64,000 nucleotides of DNA, from NCBI RefSeq assembly GCF_014636935.1, contig NZ_BMES01000001.1:1307782-1371781 (forward strand), read 5' to 3'. This DNA comes from Alsobacter metallidurans. GTDB taxonomy: Bacteria > Pseudomonadota > Alphaproteobacteria > Rhizobiales > Beijerinckiaceae. Below the pieces are notes generated by a model, which had not been told where the DNA came from, ran no database searches, and saw only the letters and a list, made by a program, of their open reading frames with translations. The position numbers and the translations under genes are program-made. Numbering within the stretch: the first letter of the stretch is position 1; each line of letters begins with the position of its first letter. This document shows positions 51,211 to 61,159 of the stretch, one piece after another.

Positions 51211-52809
51211 TTGACCCTCTTTTCTGAAATGGGCCTCAGCCGCCCGATCCTCGACGCGCTTGCGGCCGAGGGCTACACTGCTCCGACCCCCATCCAGGCC
51301 CAGGCGATCCCGTCCGTTCTCGCCGGCAACGACCTCCTTGGCATCGCCCAGACGGGCACCGGCAAGACGGCCGCCTTCGCGCTGCCGCTGCTGCAGCGCA
51401 TGACGGACAATCCCCGTCAGGTTGCCCGCAAGGGCTGCCGCGTCCTGGTGTTGAGCCCCACCCGCGAGCTCGCCAGCCAGATCGCCGAGAGCTTCCGCAC
51501 CTATGGCAAGAACCTGAAGCTCACCGCCAGCGTGGTGTTCGGCGGCGTTCCGGTGAACCGCCAGATTCGCGAGATGGCCAACGGCGTCGACGTGCTCGTC
51601 GCCACGCCCGGCCGCCTGCTGGACCTTTGCAACCAGCGCGCCGTGGACCTGTCGAAGATCGAGACCTTCATTCTCGACGAAGCCGACCAGATGCTCGACA
51701 TGGGCTTCATCCACGACATCCGTAAGCTGATCGCGATGATCCCGGCGCCGGCCCAGCGCCAGACGCTGTTCTTCTCGGCGACCATGCCGAAGGAGATCGC
51801 GGACCTCGCCGACCGGCTCCTCAAGAACCCCGTGAAGGTCTCGGTGACGCCCGTCGCCACCACGGCCGAGCGCGTCGACCAGTCAGTGCTGTTCGTGGAC
51901 ACGGCGCACAAGCAGGCGCTGCTGCACCTGCTGCTCACCAACGACGCCTCGATCGAGCGCGCGCTGGTGTTCACCCGCACCAAGCACGGCGCTGACAAGG
52001 TCGTCCGCAAGCTCGCGGCCGCCGGCCACAATGCGGCGGCGATCCATGGCAACAAGAGCCAGAATCACCGCGAGCGCGCCCTGGCGGACTTCCGCGCCGG
52101 CAAGTCGCGCCTTCTGGTCGCGACCGACATCGCGGCCCGCGGCATCGACGTCGACGCCGTGTCGCACGTCATCAACTACGACCTGCCGAACGTGCCGGAG
52201 AGCTACGTCCACCGCATCGGCCGCACGGCCCGCGCGGGCGCGGCCGGCATCGCGATCTCGTTCTGTGACCGCGAGGAGCGCGCCTTCCTGCGCGACATCG
52301 AGCGGGTGACCCGCCAGAAGGTCCCGCAGGCCGAACTCCCGGCCGGCCTCGCGGCCGCCGCCGAGGAAGAGGCCAAGCGCGCCGCCTCCATGCCGCGCGA
52401 GGAGCGTCATCGCGACGAGCGCGCCGGCGGCCAGCGCAACGGACGTGGCCAGCAGAACCGCAGCGGCCGCTCCGGCGGTCCGGCGCGTCCGGCCGGCCAG
52501 AGCCCGCGTCCGGCCCAGGGCGCACGCCCGGCTCAGGGCCAGCGCCCCGCCCAGGGTCGCCCCCAGGCCGAGCGCACCGGCGAGGCCCGCCCGCAGCAGC
52601 CGCGCGGCGAGCAGCGTCAGCGCCCCGCGCAGGAGCACCACAGCGCCGGCCAGCGTCAGGCTGAGCCGCGCCGCAACGGCGCCGCTGGCGGCCCGGACGG
52701 CGCCCGCGCGCTCGAGCTCTGGGGCAACGGCTCCGCCAACCGCACGCCGCGCCCGCAGGGCGGCAAGCCAAACGGCCAGCCGCGCCGCGAAGGCCGCCCG
52801 AGCCGCTGA
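51211..52809 (+). CDS. DEAD-box ATP-dependent RNA helicase (RhlE-like)
   Basis: A 532-residue helicase with all core motifs: Q motif PTPIQAQ, AQTGTGKT, PTRELA, TPGR, DEAD (in LDEADQMLDMGF), SAT, RGIDVD and HRIGRTARAG. The last 130 residues are low-complexity, rich in Arg, Gly, Gln and Pro, as in cold-induced RNA helicases. The start is a TTG at 51211 with AGGA seven bases before; ATG 51229 is a weaker choice because it drops conserved residues. It unwinds RNA in ribosome assembly or decay. The 267 bp before it hold no gene and may be a long leader. Confidence 0.93.
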   Translation: MTLFSEMGLSRPILDALAAEGYTAPTPIQAQAIPSVLAGNDLLGIAQTGTGKTAAFALPLLQRMTDNPRQVARKGCRVLVLSPTRELASQIAESFRTYGKNLKLTASVVFGGVPVNRQIREMANGVDVLVATPGRLLDLCNQRAVDLSKIETFILDEADQMLDMGFIHDIRKLIAMIPAPAQRQTLFFSATMPKEIADLADRLLKNPVKVSVTPVATTAERVDQSVLFVDTAHKQALLHLLLTNDASIERALVFTRTKHGADKVVRKLAAAGHNAAAIHGNKSQNHRERALADFRAGKSRLLVATDIAARGIDVDAVSHVINYDLPNVPESYVHRIGRTARAGAAGIAISFCDREERAFLRDIERVTRQKVPQAELPAGLAAAAEEEAKRAASMPREERHRDERAGGQRNGRGQQNRSGRSGGPARPAGQSPRPAQGARPAQGQRPAQGRPQAERTGEARPQQPRGEQRQRPAQEHHSAGQRQAEPRRNGAAGGPDGARALELWGNGSANRTPRPQGGKPNGQPRREGRPSR

Positions 52810-52831
52810 GGCCGGGTGCTCACAGTCAGAA

Positions 52832-52856
52832 CCCTCTCCCGCGTAGCGGGGGAGGG
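52832..52856. repeat. REP-like palindrome, CCCTCTCCC type
   Basis: CCCTCTCCCGC (52832-52842) opposite GCGGGGGAGGG (52846-52856), with one mismatch and a three-base loop, followed by a G-rich tail. It is 22 bp after the helicase stop and may act as its terminator. Same core as at 35331 and 62244. Confidence 0.7.
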
Positions 52857-53073
52857 CAGGGAGGGGGTGGCCATGCGCCGCCCCCTTTTCTTTCCGTTGA
52901 ATAAAGCCGCCGATGTGCGGCGTCGCGGTGCACACCCACTAACATGTCAGTTGACGCCGGCTCTAAACCGGTTAGGCTCTCCCCAAGGTTGAATTGGACC
53001 GTGGCGCCCCGCGCGACCGACGGCCAAAGGCGCGGCTCGCCGCGTCCATAAAACAGTCCTGGGGAGGACCTTG

Positions 53074-54426
53074 ATGAGTAAGCTGCCGTTCGGCGACCTG
53101 TCGCGTCGCGATCTTCTGAAAACCACCGCCCTTGTCGCCGGCGCCGTCGCCGCGCCCGCGATCGTGTCGCGCGCAAACGCCCAGTCGAAGTTCGACTGGA
53201 AGCGCTTCAAGGGCGAGAAGATCGACGTCATGATGGTGAAGAACCCCCGGTCCGACCTGCTGCAGGCGGCCGAGAAGGAGTTCACCGCTCTGACCGGCAT
53301 CGAGGTCTCGTCCGAGCAGATCCCCGAGCAGCAGCAGCGCCAGAAGGCGATGATCGAGTTCACGTCCGGTCGCCCGACCTTCGACGTCGTGCTCCTCGCC
53401 CTCCACGTCCAGAAGCGCCTCGCCTACAAGGGCAAGTGGGTGGACGACCTGCGGCCGCTCCTGAACAACCCCGAGATGACCAATCCGGAGTTCGATCTTG
53501 CCGACTTTGGCGAGGCCGGCATGAACTTCGCCACCCAGTCCGACGGCGCGATCACGACGATCCCGCACTTCGTCGATTTCTGGATGCTCTACTACAACAA
53601 GGAAATGTTCGCCCAGAAGGGCCTCGAATACCCGAAGTCCATGGACGAGATCGTCACTGCAGCCGCCAAGCTGCATGACCCTTCCAAGGGCGTCGCCGGC
53701 TTCGTGTCGCGCGGCCTGAAGAACGCGAATATTCCGGTCTGGACCAGCTGGCTGCTGGGTCAGGGTCTCGAGACCATCGACCCGAAAACCGGCAAGCTCA
53801 ACACCGACGGCCCGGAAGCCGTGTGGGCGGCGGACTTCTACCGCAAGCTCAACAAGGAATACGCGCCTCCCGGCACGATTGGCTTCAACTGGAACGAGTG
53901 CCAGACCACCTTCGCGCAGGGCCGCGCCGCTATGTGGCTCGACGGCATCGGCTTCGCCACGCCGCTGGAGGATCCCACCAAGTCCAAGATCGTCGGCAAG
54001 GTCGGCTACGGCGTCACGCCGCCCGGCCCGAAGGCGCATCACTCGGCCATTTTCTGCGACGGCATGGGCATCGCCCAGGCGTCCAAGAAGAAGGGCGCGG
54101 CCTGGTATTACATCCAGTGGGCGACCAACAAGGAAAACCAGCTGGCCATGCTCAAGGCCGGCGCGGGCGCTCCCGGCCGCCAGTCGCCATTCAAGAACCC
54201 CGAGGGAGTCCAGTCGAAGACCTTCGCCAAGGACTACTTCGACTGCATGGCCAACTCGGGCAAGATCGGCCGTCCCGGCCTGCCGCAGATTATCCCGGTC
54301 ACGGAGTTCCGCGACATCTTCGGCGTGGCGCTCACCAACACGCTGTCGGGCGCCGATTCGCTCACAGAGCTGAAGAAGGCCACCGAGACCTTCAAGCCGG
54401 TGCTAGAGAAGTCCGAGCAGGGCTGA
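53074..54426 (+). CDS. Family 1 ABC substrate-binding protein, Tat-exported (sugar type)
   Basis: A 450-residue extracellular solute-binding protein. The N-terminus has a twin-arginine signal, LSRRDLLKTTALVAGAVAAP, with cleavage near ANA-QSK (residue 37). Two domains follow with the family's FDVVLLALHVQKRLAYKG and WYYIQWATNKENQ segments. It binds a carbohydrate or polyol in the periplasm for the two permeases downstream. GGGGAGG sits six bases before the ATG. A strong hairpin follows its stop, as is common to keep binding-protein mRNA more abundant than permease mRNA. Confidence 0.92.
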   Translation: MSKLPFGDLSRRDLLKTTALVAGAVAAPAIVSRANAQSKFDWKRFKGEKIDVMMVKNPRSDLLQAAEKEFTALTGIEVSSEQIPEQQQRQKAMIEFTSGRPTFDVVLLALHVQKRLAYKGKWVDDLRPLLNNPEMTNPEFDLADFGEAGMNFATQSDGAITTIPHFVDFWMLYYNKEMFAQKGLEYPKSMDEIVTAAAKLHDPSKGVAGFVSRGLKNANIPVWTSWLLGQGLETIDPKTGKLNTDGPEAVWAADFYRKLNKEYAPPGTIGFNWNECQTTFAQGRAAMWLDGIGFATPLEDPTKSKIVGKVGYGVTPPGPKAHHSAIFCDGMGIAQASKKKGAAWYYIQWATNKENQLAMLKAGAGAPGRQSPFKNPEGVQSKTFAKDYFDCMANSGKIGRPGLPQIIPVTEFRDIFGVALTNTLSGADSLTELKKATETFKPVLEKSEQG

Positions 54427-54432
54427 GAATCA

Positions 54433-54462
54433 GAGCCGCTCGGCCTTAGGGCCGGGCGGCTC
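54433..54462 (+). terminator. Hairpin after the sugar-binding protein gene
   Basis: Arms 54433-54445 and 54450-54462 pair over 13 bases with one G-T pair and a short TTAG loop. It begins seven bases after the stop. There is no clear T run, so it may stabilise the upstream message and partly end transcription. Confidence 0.65.
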
Positions 54463-54465
54463 CGA

Positions 54466-54537
54466 CCTGGATCGCGAGCCTCCGGCTCGCATCCTTCCGG
54501 CGGCGATGAGGATGCGAGCCAGTAGGCTCGCGGTCCG
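54466..54537. repeat. REP-like palindromic element
   Basis: Outer arms GGATCGCGAGCC (54469-54480) and GGCTCGCGGTCC (54525-54536) enclose a second pair, GGCTCGCATCC and GGATGCGAGCC. The 72-bp unit would fold into one long hairpin and looks like the intergenic palindromes spread through Rhizobiales genomes. It separates the binding protein from the first permease gene. Confidence 0.7.
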
Positions 54538-54577
54538 GGGAGGCCGCCGCGCTCCAGGACAGCACAAGAGAGCGTTC

Positions 54578-55522
54578 ATGACTGAGACCACGGCCCCCGC
54601 CGCTCTCCCCCCCACCGTCGCGGCGACCCGCGCAACCACGCCGCCCAGTGGCAAGCCGCATGATTTCTCGCGGAAGTACTGGGTTTTCGCGATGCCGGCC
54701 GCCGTGATCATCTCGGCCGTGATCGTGTTTCCGTGGCTGTTCACGATGTTCATGTCCGTGCAGGACTGGAAGATCGGCGGCGGCATCGACTTCGTCGGCC
54801 TCGACAACTTCCGGACGCTGGCGGCCGATTCGCGGTTCCGCGAGTCGTTGTGGATCACCTTCTACTTCACGGTGCTGGGCGTCGTGCTGCCAGTGGTGCT
54901 CGGCACCGCCGCCGCACTGGTGTTCCACCGCGAGTTCCCCATGCGCGGCCTGCTGCGCACCATCTTCGTAATGCCGATGATGGCGACGCCCGTCGCTGTC
55001 TCGCTGGTGTGGAAAATGATGTTCCACCCACAACTTGGCGTGCTGAACTACCTGCTCCAGCAGGTCGGCATCGGTCCGTCCGAATGGGTGTTCAACCCCA
55101 ACACGGTGATCCCGACGCTCGTGATGGTCGAGGTCTGGCACTGGACGCCGCTGGTCATGCTCATCGTGCTCGGCGGTCTCGCGGGCTTGCCCAAGGAGCC
55201 CTACGAATCGGCCGTGATCGACGGCGCCAACGGCTGGCACATGTTCCGCTTCATCACGCTGCCGCTGCTCTGGCCCTTCATCATGATCGCGCTGATCATC
55301 CGCACGATCGACGCGCTGAAGGCGTTCGACATCATCTTCGTGATCTCGGAAGGCGGCCCCGGCACGGCCTCCGAGACGCTCAACATCTTCCTCTACTTGC
55401 AGGCCTTCCAGTTCTACAAGATCGGCTACGCCTCCGCGGTGGTGGTCATCTTCTTCGTCATTATCGTGATGCTGAGCCTGCTGCTGCTCTACTCGCGCCA
55501 GAAAACGAAGTGGAACGCGTGA
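54578..55522 (+). CDS. Sugar-type ABC permease (MalF-like)
   Basis: A 314-residue permease with six helices after a disordered Thr/Ala-rich N-terminus. The cytoplasmic EAA loop is EPYESAVIDGANGWHMFRFITLP near residues 206-228. It forms the channel with the second permease and is fed by the binding protein upstream. No ATPase gene accompanies them. ATG at 54578 has only a weak AAGAGAG site; upstream frame residues are arginine-rich and unlike the family. Confidence 0.9.
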   Translation: MTETTAPAALPPTVAATRATTPPSGKPHDFSRKYWVFAMPAAVIISAVIVFPWLFTMFMSVQDWKIGGGIDFVGLDNFRTLAADSRFRESLWITFYFTVLGVVLPVVLGTAAALVFHREFPMRGLLRTIFVMPMMATPVAVSLVWKMMFHPQLGVLNYLLQQVGIGPSEWVFNPNTVIPTLVMVEVWHWTPLVMLIVLGGLAGLPKEPYESAVIDGANGWHMFRFITLPLLWPFIMIALIIRTIDALKAFDIIFVISEGGPGTASETLNIFLYLQAFQFYKIGYASAVVVIFFVIIVMLSLLLLYSRQKTKWNA

Positions 55523-55560
55523 TGGCGGTCATGATGCAGGCTTTCCTTGCCGTTTCCGCC

Positions 55561-55659
55561 GTCATCCCCGGCGCGCCGCAGGCGCGGAAGGGGGATCCAG
55601 AACACGGCCTGGCGACGGACTGGATCCTCTTCCCGGCGCTACGCGCCGCCGCGGATGAC
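55561..55659. repeat. 99-bp palindromic element between the two permease genes
   Basis: Ends GTCATCC (55561-55567) and GGATGAC (55653-55659) are inverted, as are inner GGATCCAG (55593-55600) and CTGGATCC (55620-55627), with GC-rich arms between. It is a typical rhizobial intergenic palindrome. It occupies most of the 175-bp gap between two genes that should be co-transcribed. Confidence 0.72.
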
Positions 55660-55697
55660 GGGAACAGGGACATGACACTCGCGACCGGAGCACGCCC

Positions 55698-56549
55698 ATG
55701 AGCGCCATCGTCGGCTCGCGCCGCCTGACGCCGAAGAACATCCTCACCAAGGCGGGGTTCTTCCTCTCGGTCTTCGTGCTCGTCTCGCCCGCCATCCTGG
55801 TGTTTCTCTGGATGCTGTCGCTCTCGTTCAAGAACGAGGTCGACAACACAGCCTGGCCGCCGGTGTTCATCCCGAGCCCGCCGACGCTGGCGAACTACGT
55901 CGAGGTCTTCGCCCGCAACAACTTCCTGCTCTATCTCTGGAACTCCATCCTGGTCACGGGCGGGGCCGTGTTCGTGGGTTTGCTCGTCGGCGTGCCGGCC
56001 GGCTACGGCATCGCCCGGTCGAAATCGGCCAAGTTCGCGATTCTGATCCTGATCGCCCGCATGACGCCGGCGCTGAGCTACCTGATCCCGCTGTTCATGG
56101 CGTTCCAGTGGCTCGGGCTCGTCGGCACCATCCCGGCGCTGCTGATCACCCATCTGGTGATCACCATCCCGATCATCGTCTGGATCATGATCGGCTATTT
56201 CGAGAATATCCCGACCGATCTCGAGGACGCCGCGCTGGTGGATGGCTGCACGCCCTGGCAGAGCTTCCGCTACATCGCGTTCCCGCTGGCCAAGCCCGGA
56301 CTCGTGGTGGGCGGCATCCTGGCCTTCATCTTCTCGTGGAATAACTTCATCTTCTCGGTGGTGCTGGGCGGCAAGACCACCCGCACGCTGCCGGCCGCCG
56401 TCTACAACGTGCTCACCTTCGAGCAGCTGTCCTGGGGCCCGCTGGCCGCCGCGGCCCTGCTGGTGACGCTGCCGGTGCTGTTGCTCACCGTCCTGGCCCA
56501 GCGCCAGATTGTCGCCGGCCTCTCTTCGGGAGGCTTGAAGGACGGCTAG
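55698..56549 (+). CDS. Sugar-type ABC permease (MalG-like)
   Basis: A 283-residue permease with six helices; the EAA loop is PTDLEDAALVDGCTPWQSFRYIAFP near residues 173-197. It is the partner of the permease upstream, from which a palindromic repeat separates it. FSVVLGGKTTRTLPAAVYN is the typical penultimate segment of MalG-type proteins. A hairpin follows its stop. A shared ATPase from another locus must supply energy. Confidence 0.9.
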   Translation: MSAIVGSRRLTPKNILTKAGFFLSVFVLVSPAILVFLWMLSLSFKNEVDNTAWPPVFIPSPPTLANYVEVFARNNFLLYLWNSILVTGGAVFVGLLVGVPAGYGIARSKSAKFAILILIARMTPALSYLIPLFMAFQWLGLVGTIPALLITHLVITIPIIVWIMIGYFENIPTDLEDAALVDGCTPWQSFRYIAFPLAKPGLVVGGILAFIFSWNNFIFSVVLGGKTTRTLPAAVYNVLTFEQLSWGPLAAAALLVTLPVLLLTVLAQRQIVAGLSSGGLKDG

Positions 56550-56555
56550 GTCATC

Positions 56556-56576
56556 GGGAGCCCCGCGCGGGCTCCC
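56556..56576 (+). terminator. Hairpin after the second permease gene
   Basis: 8-bp perfect stem GGGAGCCC (56556-56563) with GGGCTCCC (56569-56576), starting seven bases after the stop. No T run. Probably a partial terminator before the aldolase gene. Confidence 0.55.
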
Positions 56577-56647
56577 TCCGCATTCAACCGGCATGTCAGT
56601 GATCACACGCTAAGCGCCAGGCGCTAAAACGAACCAGGAGAACTCTC

Positions 56648-57538
56648 GTGCAGCCAACCCAGCAACGCTTCGGCCTCTCGGTCGCGCTTTCGACGCCGTT
56701 CGGCGCAGACGCCAGGGTCGACCTCGGCCGCATCGCCACCCACGCCAACTGGGTGCTGCAGAACGGCGCTGGCAGCGTCACGCTGTGCGGCACCACCGGC
56801 GAGGGCGCCTCCATCGGCCTCACGCAACGCGCGGCCATGCTGGGCGCGCTGCAGGGCGCGGGCATCGGGGCCGACAAGATCCTGATCGGCGTCGCCTCGG
56901 CGTCGCTGGACGAAGCCGCCGCCCAGGCCCGCATGGCGCTGGACGCGGGCTGCAAGGGCCTTCTCGTCGCCCCGGCCTTCTACTTCAAGGGCGTGTCCGA
57001 CGACGGCGTGTTCAGCTGGTTCTCGAAGTTCTTCGAGCGCACCCCGGGCGTCCGCGACGTGTTCCTCTACCACATCCCGTCCGTCACGGCGGTTGGTCTC
57101 TCGGCCGAGCTCATCGGCCGCCTGCGCAAGGCGTTCCCGGCCGTGATCGCGGGCGTGAAGGATTCGTCCGGCGACGCCGCCAACACGGCGGGCCTCCTGG
57201 AGCAGCATGGCGACCTCGCCATTCTGGTGGGCGACGAGCGCCAGCTCGCCGGCGCGGTCCGCAAGGGCGCGCAGGGCACGATCTGCGGCTGCGCCAACTT
57301 CATCCCGGACATCCTCGCCCCGGTCGCCAACGAGGGCCGGGACGATCCGCGCGTCAAGCAGGTGGTGGATCTCGTCTGCCAGTACCCGGTGATGTCGGCC
57401 GTGAAGGCGCTGATCGCGCATCGCACCAACGATCCGGCCTGGCTGAACGTCTGCCCCCCGCTGGAGCCGCTCACGGCCCAGCAGGCGCGTGATCTCACGT
57501 CCGGCTTCGACCGTATCGTCGGCGCCAAGGCGGCATGA
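56648..57538 (+). CDS. DapA-family aldolase/lyase (dihydrodipicolinate synthase-like)
   Basis: A 296-residue TIM-barrel class I aldolase. Schiff-base Lys171 lies in AGVKDSSGD, Tyr141 in LYHIPS, and the GTTGEG loop is at 48-53. The family splits or forms C-C bonds of 2-oxo acids, including dihydrodipicolinate, sugar-acid and sialic-acid lyases. Placement directly after a sugar importer and before a GntR regulator argues for catabolism of the imported compound rather than lysine synthesis. The start is GTG at 56648 with AGGAGA six bases before. Confidence 0.88.
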   Translation: MQPTQQRFGLSVALSTPFGADARVDLGRIATHANWVLQNGAGSVTLCGTTGEGASIGLTQRAAMLGALQGAGIGADKILIGVASASLDEAAAQARMALDAGCKGLLVAPAFYFKGVSDDGVFSWFSKFFERTPGVRDVFLYHIPSVTAVGLSAELIGRLRKAFPAVIAGVKDSSGDAANTAGLLEQHGDLAILVGDERQLAGAVRKGAQGTICGCANFIPDILAPVANEGRDDPRVKQVVDLVCQYPVMSAVKALIAHRTNDPAWLNVCPPLEPLTAQQARDLTSGFDRIVGAKAA

Positions 57539-57560
57539 TTTTGGCCCGAGGCGCTGGACG

Positions 57561-58232
57561 ATGAACGAACGGGTCGAGATCGAGCGGGAGCCGCTGAAGC
57601 TGCGGGAGCGCGCCTATGACGCGTTTACGCAGCATCTGCTCGCCCGCAACATCCGGCCCGGCCAGTTCGTCTCGCAGCGGGAGCTCGTCGAGCTCACCAG
57701 CCTGCCGCTCGGCGCCATCCGCGAGCTCGTGCCGCGGCTGGAGGCCGAGGGGCTGATCCGCACGGTGCCGCAACGCGGCATGCAGATCGCCCATATCGAC
57801 CTGACGTTGATCCGCGACGCTTTCCAATTCCGCCTCTTCATGGAGAAGGAGGCTTTCGCGCTGTTCGCGACCAGCGCCAGCGACGCGACGCTGCGCCAGT
57901 TGCGCGACACGCACGAGGACATTCTGCGCCGCGCCGCGGAGGGCATCACGCCAGCGTTGATAGCCGAGGCCCAGGCCGTTGACTGGGGCTTGCACGACAC
58001 CGTGATCGATGCGCTCGGCAACGACATCATCTCCAACGCCTACCGGGTCAACAGCATCAAGATCCGCCTGATTCGCGAGGAACGCGTCCGCATCCTCGAC
58101 CGCCTCCTCGTGTCCGTGATGCACGAGCACATGCGCATCCTCGACGCCTTCGACGCCCGCGACCCAGCCGCCGCCGTGCAGGCCGTGGAACAGCACATCG
58201 CCAGCTCCCGCGCACGCGCGCTGGGGGTGTAG
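57561..58232 (+). CDS. GntR-family regulator, FadR/FCD subfamily
   Basis: A 223-residue regulator. The winged helix at about 15-80 has FVSQRELVELTSLPLGAIRELVPRLEAEGLI, and the all-helical FCD ligand domain follows to about 215 with the His pattern (LHDTVIDALGN, HEHMRIL, EQHI) that binds a metal in this family. It probably represses the importer-aldolase genes upstream and responds to the sugar acid they handle; this is inferred from order. It ends six bases before the convergent dppF-like stop. Confidence 0.87.
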   Translation: MNERVEIEREPLKLRERAYDAFTQHLLARNIRPGQFVSQRELVELTSLPLGAIRELVPRLEAEGLIRTVPQRGMQIAHIDLTLIRDAFQFRLFMEKEAFALFATSASDATLRQLRDTHEDILRRAAEGITPALIAEAQAVDWGLHDTVIDALGNDIISNAYRVNSIKIRLIREERVRILDRLLVSVMHEHMRILDAFDARDPAAAVQAVEQHIASSRARALGV

Positions 58233-58238
58233 GCGGGG

Positions 58239-59242
<1,004 letters not shown>

Positions 59243-59246
<4 letters not shown>

Positions 59247-60226
59247 GCGGCGACGCCTTCAGCCGTCAGCGGATGGATGCAGCGGAAGGCGCGTCCGCCG
59301 GTTTCGGCCAGCAGCGGCGGCGCCTCGATGCGGCACGCTGCATCGGCGCGTGGGCAGCGCGGCGCGAAGGCGCAGCCGGGCGGCAGGTTGGCGAGGGAGG
59401 GCGTCATCCCGGGTATCTGCGCCAGCGGCGAGCCGCGCCGGTTACGGCTCGGCACGGAACCGATCAGCCCCGCCGTATAGGGATGCCGAGGGGAATCCAG
59501 CACGCCGTCGACCGGACCGTCCTCGACGATCCGCCCCGCATACATCACGGCGATCCGGTCCGCGAGGCCGGCCACCACCGCGAGATCATGCGTCACCCAC
59601 ACCAGCGCGGTGCCGGTCTCGGCGCAGAGCTGCTGCACCTCGGCCAGGATCTGCGCCTGAATGGTGACGTCCAACGCAGTGGTGGGCTCGTCCGCCACCA
59701 GCAGGGCGGGGCCGTGCAGCAGCGCGATCGCGATGGCGACGCGCTGGCGCATGCCGCCGGAGAATTGGTGCGGATAGCTCTGCAGCCGCTCCTCCGGCGA
59801 CGGAATGCCGACCCGAGCCAGCGCCCGTGCGGCCCGGTCGCGCGCCGCCTTCTCGGACACGGCCTCATGCGCCCGGATCGCCTCGATCATCTGCGTGTCG
59901 ACCCGCAGCACCGGGTTCAGCGTCGTCATCGGGTCCTGGAAGATCATCGCGATCCGCCGCCCGCGCAGCGTCCGAAGCTCCTTTTCGGGCAGGCCGACGA
60001 GTTCGCGGCCCTCGAACTTGATCGAGCCCGCCGTGATCCGCCCCGGCGCATCGATCAGGCCCATGATCGAAAGTCCGGTCACGGACTTGCCGGAGCCCGA
60101 CTCGCCCACCAGCCCAAGCACCTCGCCGCGTTTCACCGTGAGGCTGACGCCGTCCACGGCCCGCACCGCTCCTTCGCGCGTGCCGAACGACACCGCGAGG
60201 TCTCGCACCTCGAGAACCGGGCTCAT
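59243..60226 (-). CDS. dppD: Dipeptide-type ABC ATPase (DppD/OppD-like)
   Basis: A 327-residue ATPase with Walker [10 protein letters not shown] near 41, signature [15 protein letters not shown] near 150, Walker [13 protein letters not shown] and the C-terminal Cys region ([18 protein letters not shown]). It pairs with DppF. ATG at 60226 overlaps the dppC stop by four bases. The longer frame upstream of this start is an overlap with dppC and is not used. Confidence 0.93.
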
Positions 60227-61158
60227 CGGCTGAGCCTCGGGTTCAGCACGTCCCGCAGCCGGTCGCCCACGAGGTTGATGGCCACGATGGCGATCACCAG
60301 CGCGACGCCGGGATAGGTCGAGATCCAGTATTTGCCGGAGAGCAGGTAGTCGTAGCCGTTCTTGATCAACAACCCGAGCGAAGGCTCGGTCACGGGCACG
60401 CCGACGCCGAGAAATGACAGCGTCGCTTCCAGCGCGATGGCGTGCGCCACCTGCACGGTCGCGACCACGATCAGCGGCGGCAGGCAGTTCGGCAGAAGGT
60501 GCCGGAACACGATCCGGCTGCGCGGCAACGCAAGGCAGCGCGCCGCCTCGATATATTCGCGCCCGCGCTCCACCAGCGCGGAGCCCCGCACCGTGCGCGC
60601 GTAATAGGCCCACTGCACGATCACGAGCGCGATGATCACCTTGTCGATGCCGCGACCCCACACGGCCAGCAGCACCAAGGCGATCAGGATAGCCGGGAAC
60701 GAGAGCTGCAGGTCCACGACCCGCATCACGAAGCTCTCGACCTTGCCGCCCGCATAAGCGGCCGCAACGCCGATCGAGGCCCCGATCGTGCAGGCGAAGA
60801 GCGTCGAGACCACGCCCACGAACAGCGAGATCCGCAGCCCGTACAGAATGGCCGACAGCATGTCCCGGCCCTGCTCGTCCGTGCCGAGATAGTAGGTGAA
60901 GCCCGCCGCCGCCTTTTCGCCCGGCGCGAGCCGCCCATCCATGATGTCGAGTTGCGCCAAGTCGTAGGGGTTCTGCGGCGCGATCCAGGGCGCGGCGATC
61001 GCCACGACCAGCAGCAGCACGAGCAGCCCCGCGCCCACGAAGGCGAGCGGCGTGTCGAAATACGCCGACAGCCGCCGGCGCAGCAGGCTCTCGCCGCGCT
61101 CAGCGCGGATGGGCTCGGCGGCGGCCGGGCCGAGGTCGTGCGGAAGGGCCTGCGTCAT
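60223..61158 (-). CDS. dppC: Dipeptide-type ABC permease (DppC-like)
   Basis: A 311-residue permease with the OppC N-terminal segment (FVGAGLLVLLLVVAIAAPWIAP), the YLGTDEQGRDMLSAILYGLRIS motif and the coupling loop YIEAARCLALPRSRIVFRHLLPN. About six helices. It forms the channel with DppB, whose stop is one base upstream. Confidence 0.93.
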   Translation of the reverse strand: MTQALPHDLGPAAAEPIRAERGESLLRRRLSAYFDTPLAFVGAGLLVLLLVVAIAAPWIAPQNPYDLAQLDIMDGRLAPGEKAAAGFTYYLGTDEQGRDMLSAILYGLRISLFVGVVSTLFACTIGASIGVAAAYAGGKVESFVMRVVDLQLSFPAILIALVLLAVWGRGIDKVIIALVIVQWAYYARTVRGSALVERGREYIEAARCLALPRSRIVFRHLLPNCLPPLIVVATVQVAHAIALEATLSFLGVGVPVTEPSLGLLIKNGYDYLLSGKYWISTYPGVALVIAIVAINLVGDRLRDVLNPRLSR

Positions 61159-61159
61159 G

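Noticed and set aside
53041-53073. TTG start at 53071 for the sugar-binding protein
   Set aside because: The adjacent ATG at 53074 has better spacing from GGAGG; the difference is one residue.
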